DNA from: Deltaproteobacteria bacterium | GTDB lineage: Bacteria; Myxococcota; B64-G9 | NCBI GenBank assembly: GCA_019314375.1 | Contig: JAFCZJ010000005.1 | Coordinates: 1-64,000, forward strand | Length of the DNA stretch: 64,000 nucleotides | Direction of reading: 5' to 3' | Part shown: piece by piece, positions 59,252-64,000 of the stretch | Position numbering within the stretch: position 1 is the first letter of the stretch | Layout: the number at the start of each line of letters is the position of its first letter | Notes under the pieces: model-generated | Told to the model about the DNA's origin: nothing | Seen by the model: only the letters and a program-made list of their open reading frames with translations | Databases searched by the model: none | Made by a program: the position numbers and the translations under genes

Positions 59252-60381
59252 AGCGAATATCTTGGATGCTTGGTTTCTTGATGCTGCTTTTGTTTGTTGC
59301 GGCTTGCACCACTACCAAAGCCCCGATCCGCAAAGGGCCTGATCCCCTGATGCAGCGACGCAAGGCTGTCTTGGCATACAACCGAGCGGTCAAGACCCTC
59401 GGCTCCAAACGTGCGAACTACCACACAGCGGTCCAGGATTTGGAAAAGGCCTTGGCATTGGATCCAAAGTTTTACGAGGCTCATTACAACCTGGGGCTGC
59501 TCATGGCTCGCGGCAACGATCCAAAGCGCTCCGAGCAGGAATACAAAAAGGCCCTGAAGCTCAAACCAGGAGACCGCAAGACCCTCTTCAATCTAACCGA
59601 GCTCTTCGTATCACTAAAACGCTACGATGCGGCCGTGGAGGTCTTGGAAGCCTTGGTGGAAGACAACCCGGGCGATCAAGAAGCCCGAAACAACCTGGCC
59701 GTCATCTACCGCCTAAAAGGCGACCACAAGAAAGCCACCGAACAGGCCCGCTACGTGCTCGATCGCAATCCCAAGCAAGTCATGGCCTACAACAATCTGG
59801 CCACCATCTTCAGCGAGCAAGGTCGTCACGAAATGGCTGAGGACTTGTTCCGTCGCGCCCTGGCCTTGGAGCCTGACAACCCCCGAGTGCTGAACAACCT
59901 GGGCCTGGCACGCCTGAAGCAGGGCAAGGTCCAAGAAGGCTTGGAAATGTTCGAAAAGGCCATCAAGGCCAACCCCCGCCTGACCGAAGCCGGCCTGAAC
60001 GCCGCGGTCGTCTTCATGGCCTCCGGCGCTTACAACCGCGCTCGTTTGGCTTATCGCAAGGTAGTCCGCTCCGTCCCCGGATTCTTGCCCGCTTTGGTGG
60101 GTCAGGCTGTGGCGGAACGGGCCATGGGACGCTTCAACCAGGCGGAAAAAGCCTATCAGCAAATCTTAGGCCTCGATGCAGACAACACCGAAAGCCTCTT
60201 CAACCTGGGCTTGCTCTACATGCGCCACAAAGAAAAACCAGCCTGGGCCTGCGAGGCCTTCAAGAAAGCCCTGAACTCCAAAAGAATCAACAAAGAACAA
60301 GTCAAACAAGCCAAGGGTTTCTTAGAAGACCTGCGCTTGAACCACCCAAAAAAATGCGGCAAAGGGAGCAAAAGCCCATGA
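59248..60381 (+). CDS. TPR lipoprotein, GltE-like (second cluster)
   Basis: 377 residues. Lipobox FVAAC, Cys at 20. Eight or so TPRs ('AHYNLGLLMARGNDPKRSEQ', 'VLNNLGLARLKQGKVQEGLE', 'SLFNLGLLYMRHKEKPAWAC'). Shorter than the cluster 1 GltE-like protein because the acidic/Lys tail is missing. ATGA overlaps at both ends. Expected to sit at the outer-membrane inner face or periplasm between the GltD-like and GltG-like proteins. Confidence 0.82.
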   Translation: MKRISWMLGFLMLLLFVAACTTTKAPIRKGPDPLMQRRKAVLAYNRAVKTLGSKRANYHTAVQDLEKALALDPKFYEAHYNLGLLMARGNDPKRSEQEYKKALKLKPGDRKTLFNLTELFVSLKRYDAAVEVLEALVEDNPGDQEARNNLAVIYRLKGDHKKATEQARYVLDRNPKQVMAYNNLATIFSEQGRHEMAEDLFRRALALEPDNPRVLNNLGLARLKQGKVQEGLEMFEKAIKANPRLTEAGLNAAVVFMASGAYNRARLAYRKVVRSVPGFLPALVGQAVAERAMGRFNQAEKAYQQILGLDADNTESLFNLGLLYMRHKEKPAWACEAFKKALNSKRINKEQVKQAKGFLEDLRLNHPKKCGKGSKSP

Positions 60382-60650
60382 GGTTTATCAGCCGATTGTT
60401 GCTAGCCTGCCTGGTCTTCGCAAGCCTCATCTTCGCCCCCGATTACGCCCAGGCCAAGACCAAAAAGCCAAAGGCAGGCTCCGTCCGAGTCTACCGCTTC
60501 GACAACCTGGACGTAGAGGGCAACGTAAAAACCCCCCAACTCATGTACTTCCTCAAAAGAATCCGCAAACGATTTCGTTCCTTCCGCCTACCCAAACAAA
60601 ATTTCTCCAATAAAATCCTGAAAGCCAAGGAAGAAGCCGACTTTCTCTAG
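60378..60650 (+). CDS. Small periplasmic protein, GltF-like (second cluster)
   Basis: 90 residues. Signal peptide (MRFISRLLLACLVFASLIFA). The mature part 'VRVYRFDNLDVEGNVKTPQL' then 'RKRFRSFRLPKQNFSNKI' aligns in plan with the cluster 1 GltF-like protein: [KR]VY, DV.[EG], KP/TP, Y, F..L/F..R/K.NF. Position directly after the GltE-like gene is the same in both clusters. ATGA overlap with the preceding gene. Confidence 0.65.
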   Translation: MRFISRLLLACLVFASLIFAPDYAQAKTKKPKAGSVRVYRFDNLDVEGNVKTPQLMYFLKRIRKRFRSFRLPKQNFSNKILKAKEEADFL

Positions 60651-60745
60651 GCTTGGGCTGATCTACGACTAAGAAAGAATACTTTATCAACGGAAAAGAT
60701 ATCTTTCTTTGAGGCCAGCCAAGAGAAGCAAAGGGCCTACTCAAA

Positions 60746-60800
60746 GGCACCCCGTTCCCCAACTATTCGCCTGGCACCCCGTTCTAGGGGCACCCCGTTC
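60746..60800. repeat. Three copies of GGCACCCCGTTC in a short intergenic stretch
   Basis: Copies at 60746, 60773 and 60789, the last two extended to GGCACCCCGTTCTAGG. They lie between the GltF-like gene and the end of the antisense hydrolase. They could be a recombination scar. Confidence 0.75.
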
Positions 60801-60830
60801 TAGGGTTTTAGGCTCAGATGGTAACCAGGC

Positions 60831-62066
60831 TTAGAAATCGGGGAAGGTTTCCAGCTCTGCAAGGATGGTTTTGGCTAGGGAATAGAGCCCCTGAGTGTTC
60901 GCTGTGTTGGACAGTAACACCACCACGGCAGGGGGATTCAGGGTGAATACCACCTGGCTGCTGAAGCCTGGAACACCCCCGTTCTTGGAGTAGTAAGCCT
61001 TGCCTTCGGGATCCTCGATGTTAATAAGGAGGCCGGTTTTGGCGTCGACCCCGTTGGGGCTGTCTCGGTATGGGGTTATCACCAGGGTCCAGGCCGGGTC
61101 TGTTCCGGAGAGCGCACCCTCGAAGAAGCGCAACACCTCATCTCCTGTGGAACGTAGCATGCCGCCACCATGTAAAGGCTCACCGATGTCCACGGGGGGC
61201 GCTTCCGCACCGCTGCTGTACCCCATTGCTTTGCGCAGGAGCTGGCTGGTGTCGAGTACAGTAGTAGTGTCAACAAGACCAAAGGGTTCGCAGATCTCAC
61301 GATGCACCAGCGCATCGAAAGTGACCTCTCCAGAGGCCGTGACTGCAATGTAGCCCAAGATGCCGGAGCCAAGGTTAGAGTACGCATAGGTCGTTCCAGG
61401 CTCGTGTAAAAGCGTGGCGGTAGAAAGGTACTCTTCAAGCAAGGCCACAGTGTAGTTTCGGGCTGGGTTGATATCCCCAGGGTAAAGCACATTGTCAGGA
61501 AAGTTTTCCAAACCTGAGGTGTGGGTCGCGAGATCCAGCAACGAGATGGAGCGCTGGGTCCCGGTGGGAACGTTCAGACCGAAAGTATCCTCCAGACTGT
61601 CGGTGAGCGCTACCTCATTCCGGTCGATACCCCGGGCCAGGAGGTATCCGGAGTAAACCTTGGTCACTGAGCCGATCTCGTAAATAGAGTCGGCTCCTGG
61701 TGGGGTACTTCCTCTTAGCGTAGTCGCACCGAAGCCGGTCACATATCGAGAGCTAGGCGTAGCCACACCTACCACAAGGCCAATAGCCTTGCCCTGCGAG
61801 TAGTCTGGATTCACAGAGCTTGCGGTGAGTTCTTGGAGCAGGCAGTGGATCGGTGGACCATCCTGGCATTCTGCGCCACCATCGTGGTCCGCATCCAGTC
61901 CGGCATCTTGCGCAGCATCCAGACCGGCATCTTGCGCAGCATCCAGTCCGGCATCTTGCGCAGCATCCAGTCCGGCATCAAAAGTAGCCGAAGAATCTGA
62001 GCACCCGGTCAGTATCGAGCTCAACACCAACACCATCACCAAAATAGAGAGTATGGGTGTCTTCAT
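60831..62066 (-). CDS. Beta-lactamase-fold serine hydrolase lipoprotein
   Basis: 411 residues. Lipobox ILTGC, Cys at 22. A linker of DAAQDAGL repeats (24-base units, about 61905-61981) leads to a serine beta-lactamase/DD-peptidase fold. The Ser-x-x-Lys motif is SVTK near 131 ('YEIGSVTKVYSGYLL'), the Tyr motif YSN lies near 227 ('YAYSNLGSGIL'), and the third motif region is 'YYSKNGGVPGFSS'. Such proteins are class C beta-lactamase-like esterases or carboxypeptidases. It runs against the Glt-like genes on either side and splits them. No strong ribosome-binding site at the ATG. Confidence 0.85.
   Translation of the reverse strand: MKTPILSILVMVLVLSSILTGCSDSSATFDAGLDAAQDAGLDAAQDAGLDAAQDAGLDADHDGGAECQDGPPIHCLLQELTASSVNPDYSQGKAIGLVVGVATPSSRYVTGFGATTLRGSTPPGADSIYEIGSVTKVYSGYLLARGIDRNEVALTDSLEDTFGLNVPTGTQRSISLLDLATHTSGLENFPDNVLYPGDINPARNYTVALLEEYLSTATLLHEPGTTYAYSNLGSGILGYIAVTASGEVTFDALVHREICEPFGLVDTTTVLDTSQLLRKAMGYSSGAEAPPVDIGEPLHGGGMLRSTGDEVLRFFEGALSGTDPAWTLVITPYRDSPNGVDAKTGLLINIEDPEGKAYYSKNGGVPGFSSQVVFTLNPPAVVVLLSNTANTQGLYSLAKTILAELETFPDF
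61905..61981. repeat. 24-base coding repeats in the hydrolase linker
   Basis: Three near-identical units encoding DAAQDAGL follow the lipoprotein Cys, with a fourth partial unit. They form a flexible tether between the lipid anchor and the catalytic domain. Confidence 0.85.
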
Positions 62067-62314
62067 GCCGATTTCATTTTTCCAGGCCGCAAGGTTTTCA
62101 GGTCTAGATTTTCCAACTCGAACTCGCATTTGTCGCATATCGAACCTGCTCATACTGTACCGCACCCGGTTCTTTGGACACAAGTAAGCACCAGGCCGCC
62201 TCAGTCAAGGCCAGGTTGATCGATGGTATGCAGATGGTGTTTGTGTTTCAAGGCCCGGGAACCTTATGACGGCTTGACACGTCAAAGACATTACACGAGA
62301 ATCCGGACCAAGAC

Positions 62315-63712
62315 ATGGCAAGCTCGACTCAAAGCATCTTGAACTGTTCGATCATCTGGCAAAATACCATGATGGAGGAACGAGCTTTCCCCGCCGGACG
62401 ACGGATTACCGTCGGCGAAGATCATCGAGCTACCTTCACCTTGCCCGCCAACCTGGGTAAAAAGCGCTGCTTATTCAGGCCCAAACCGAACTCTTGTGAG
62501 TTGTGGTTGCAGGAAGGGATGTTGGGTCGGGTTCAGATCAAGGGCCGCACCTGGGAGGTCGATGAGTTGTTGACGGACCCTCAGGGTTTGGCGGATCGAA
62601 AAGGCCAGTCGATAGTCTATGAGCTTGAGCCCGGCGATGGCGGCGTGCTTGTGTTCGGCTCGGTGGGCCTGGCGTTTCAATTGGGGAAGGCGGCGCCCGC
62701 CCTGCCCCCCTCCAGTGTTGGGCAAATCTTGGGGGCGGACAAGACGGTCACCCGTGCTTTTGGGGCCAGCGTCGCGCTTATGGTGATGCTCATGCTGGTG
62801 TCTCGGCTTTTGGGCGCGCCGGGAACGGCTTTTTCGATTGAGCAGTTGCCTGATCGATTTGTGTCTTTTGTGGTGGACGATCCGAGTTTGGTCAAGGATT
62901 TCAAAAAAGACCTGAAGGAATTAGAGAAAAAACAGGCTGAAGAAATCAAGAAACGTCTGAAACCCAAGCGCAGCAGGCCCGAGGAACGCCGGCCCGAGAA
63001 GAAGGCGGTGGAATCGCCGGCGGATGATGCGGAAACCAAGCGCATCCGGGAAAAAGTGGCCAAAAAAGGCATGGTGGCTGAGTTATCCAAGGCCCGCAGG
63101 CGCAACAGCGCATTGGCGCATGTGCTCAACGACGGTGGTCTGGGCATGAGCATCGATTCCGCCATGTCGGCCATGCGCCACGGCAAGGCACGCGCCCGCT
63201 TGTTGACCTCCAAGGGTGCGGGCGGCATCGTCGTCCCCAGCTTGGTCTCGCGGCGCGGCAGCGAAGAGGCCCTGGGCGAAGGCATCTCCGACGCGGGCCC
63301 CAAGACGGGCCGAACCGCTCGTCGCGTGGCGAGCGGCAGCCGTTTGGCCGAGAGGGCCGAGGCCAGTTTGTCTTTGCCTTCAGCTGCCTCCACCACGGTC
63401 ACCGGCGGCACCCTGTCGAAGAAGGCCATCGCCAAGGTCATCATGCGCAACAAAGGTGCCATCAAGTACTGCTATGAGTCCCAGCTCACACGCTTCCCCA
63501 CCCTGCGAGGCAAGGTGGTTGTGGATTTCATCATCGAAATGAACGGCAGCGTACGCACGGCCAAGGTTTCCAGCAACAAGCTCAACAAGGCTGCGGCCAA
63601 GGGAAAAGTGGCAAGCTGCCTCATGCGATTTGTTCGACGATGGCAGTTTCCCAAGCCGCAAGGCGGCAAGGTGCGCGTCATTTACCCTTTCACCTTTGGT
63701 CGAAAAAGATGA
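62315..63712 (+). CDS. GltG-like protein: FHA-like domain, TM, TonB-like AgmX C-terminus (second cluster)
   Basis: 465 residues. N-terminal domain (about 1-130) resembles the second FHA-like domain of cluster 1 GltG. TM helix 'FGASVALMVMLMLVSRLL' at about 148-168, then a highly charged segment ('KKDLKELEKKQAEEIKKRLK'). The C-terminal domain has 'MRNKGAIKYCYESQLTRFPT' and 'CLMRFVRRWQFPKPQGGKVR', the AgmX/PglI signature. No canonical FHA domain. TTGACA lies 41 bases upstream and no clear ribosome-binding site is present. Overlaps the next gene as ATGA. Inner-membrane part of the second machine. Confidence 0.82.
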   Translation: MASSTQSILNCSIIWQNTMMEERAFPAGRRITVGEDHRATFTLPANLGKKRCLFRPKPNSCELWLQEGMLGRVQIKGRTWEVDELLTDPQGLADRKGQSIVYELEPGDGGVLVFGSVGLAFQLGKAAPALPPSSVGQILGADKTVTRAFGASVALMVMLMLVSRLLGAPGTAFSIEQLPDRFVSFVVDDPSLVKDFKKDLKELEKKQAEEIKKRLKPKRSRPEERRPEKKAVESPADDAETKRIREKVAKKGMVAELSKARRRNSALAHVLNDGGLGMSIDSAMSAMRHGKARARLLTSKGAGGIVVPSLVSRRGSEEALGEGISDAGPKTGRTARRVASGSRLAERAEASLSLPSAASTTVTGGTLSKKAIAKVIMRNKGAIKYCYESQLTRFPTLRGKVVVDFIIEMNGSVRTAKVSSNKLNKAAAKGKVASCLMRFVRRWQFPKPQGGKVRVIYPFTFGRKR

Positions 63713-64000
63713 AACGACGCAGCCTGAGAACACTTCTGTGCATGGGCTTGATGAGCATCGCCCTTTATGCTTGCGAGGCCGAGCGCTATTTCGGTCCCTA
63801 TGATGTAGCGGTGCCGACGGCCTTCGGCGAGAGCTCGGCGGCGCGGACCTTCGAGATGCCCCTGGACGCCACGGATGTGTCCGAGTTGGAAGAATTGGAT
63901 CTTTGCCTTGAGTTTGAGCTCGAGCGAGAGCTGCCCTGCATCTGCGATTACCCTGGAATCAGTCTGGATGAGCAAGACACCCGCATCGACTATCGACTGG
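63709..64000 (+). CDS. Lipoprotein, truncated by window edge
   Basis: The first 97 codons are visible. Signal sequence MKRRSLRTLLCMGLMSIALYAC with Cys at 22 and a fair lipobox. The mature part is acidic ('LDATDVSELEELDLCLEFEL') and has 'LPCICDYPG' with three more Cys residues. The ATG overlaps the stop of the GltG-like gene as ATGA, so it belongs to the second Glt-like operon. No family recognised from the part present. Confidence 0.65.
   Translation, partial: MKRRSLRTLLCMGLMSIALYACEAERYFGPYDVAVPTAFGESSAARTFEMPLDATDVSELEELDLCLEFELERELPCICDYPGISLDEQDTRIDYRL

Overview
The window looks like chromosomal DNA of a myxobacterium-like member of the former delta-proteobacteria (Myxococcota or a neighbouring lineage), of moderate GC by eye. 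The evidence is the gene families: Glt/Nfs-type envelope machinery with AgmX/PglI (TonB-like) C-termini, FHA domains, TPR lipoproteins, a Ser/Thr kinase with a PEGA domain, MYXO-CTERM-like C-terminal anchors, Asp-Ala-Gly repeat linkers and Cys-rich 'DPCT..CDG.G.C' repeat proteins. I saw no rRNA, tRNA, CRISPR array or intact insertion sequence. No two neighbouring genes are separated by more than about 300 bases. Layout: (1) 1-8643, minus strand: a translationally coupled set of surface proteins, namely a Cys-rich beta-propeller protein cut by the window edge, a large SdrD-like outer-membrane barrel, an Ig-like repeat protein, a zinc-ribbon protein and a small protein. (2) 8719-12006, minus: a membrane glycosyltransferase-like protein and a TolB-like propeller behind a consensus sigma-70 promoter. 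(3) 12030-18186, minus: hybrid multi-receiver kinase, sensor histidine kinase and FecR protein, overlapping end to end, with a divergent PilZ-like gene. (4) 19772-32578, minus: an almost textbook Glt/Nfs operon in the order A-B-C-D-E-F-G-H, ending with an extra GltG paralogue. A lone ribosomal protein uL3 gene with its own promoter lies upstream of it. (5) 33586-45586: lipoproteins, a coiled-coil protein, a Ser/Thr kinase, membrane proteins, a GH13 amylase, an NlpC/P60-like anchored protein and a propeller. (6) 45699-48807: an accessory island with a PIN/RHH toxin-antitoxin pair, a HEPN/MNT pair, a DUF2247-like gene, and decayed 3' ends of extra PIN and MNT genes. (7) 50267-64000, plus: a second, divergent Glt-like operon. 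It holds an SH3-barrel, a barrel, a DUF4266-DUF3570-like fusion, a C-tail adaptor-like gene, GltC-, D-, E- and F-like genes, an antisense beta-lactamase-fold hydrolase, a GltG-like gene and a lipoprotein. The main point of interest is the presence of two paralogous trans-envelope Glt/Nfs-like machines in one window. Both keep the C-D-E-F-G core (TPR periplasmic proteins, TPR lipoprotein, small periplasmic protein, TonB-like inner-membrane protein). They differ in their outer-membrane parts and accessory subunits. In Myxococcus the Glt complex drives gliding and the Nfs complex assembles the spore coat, both powered by the AglRQS motor. No TolQR/MotAB-type motor gene is visible here, so it must lie elsewhere if these systems work in the same way. 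All family names are assigned from recognisable sequence features read by eye, without database searches.
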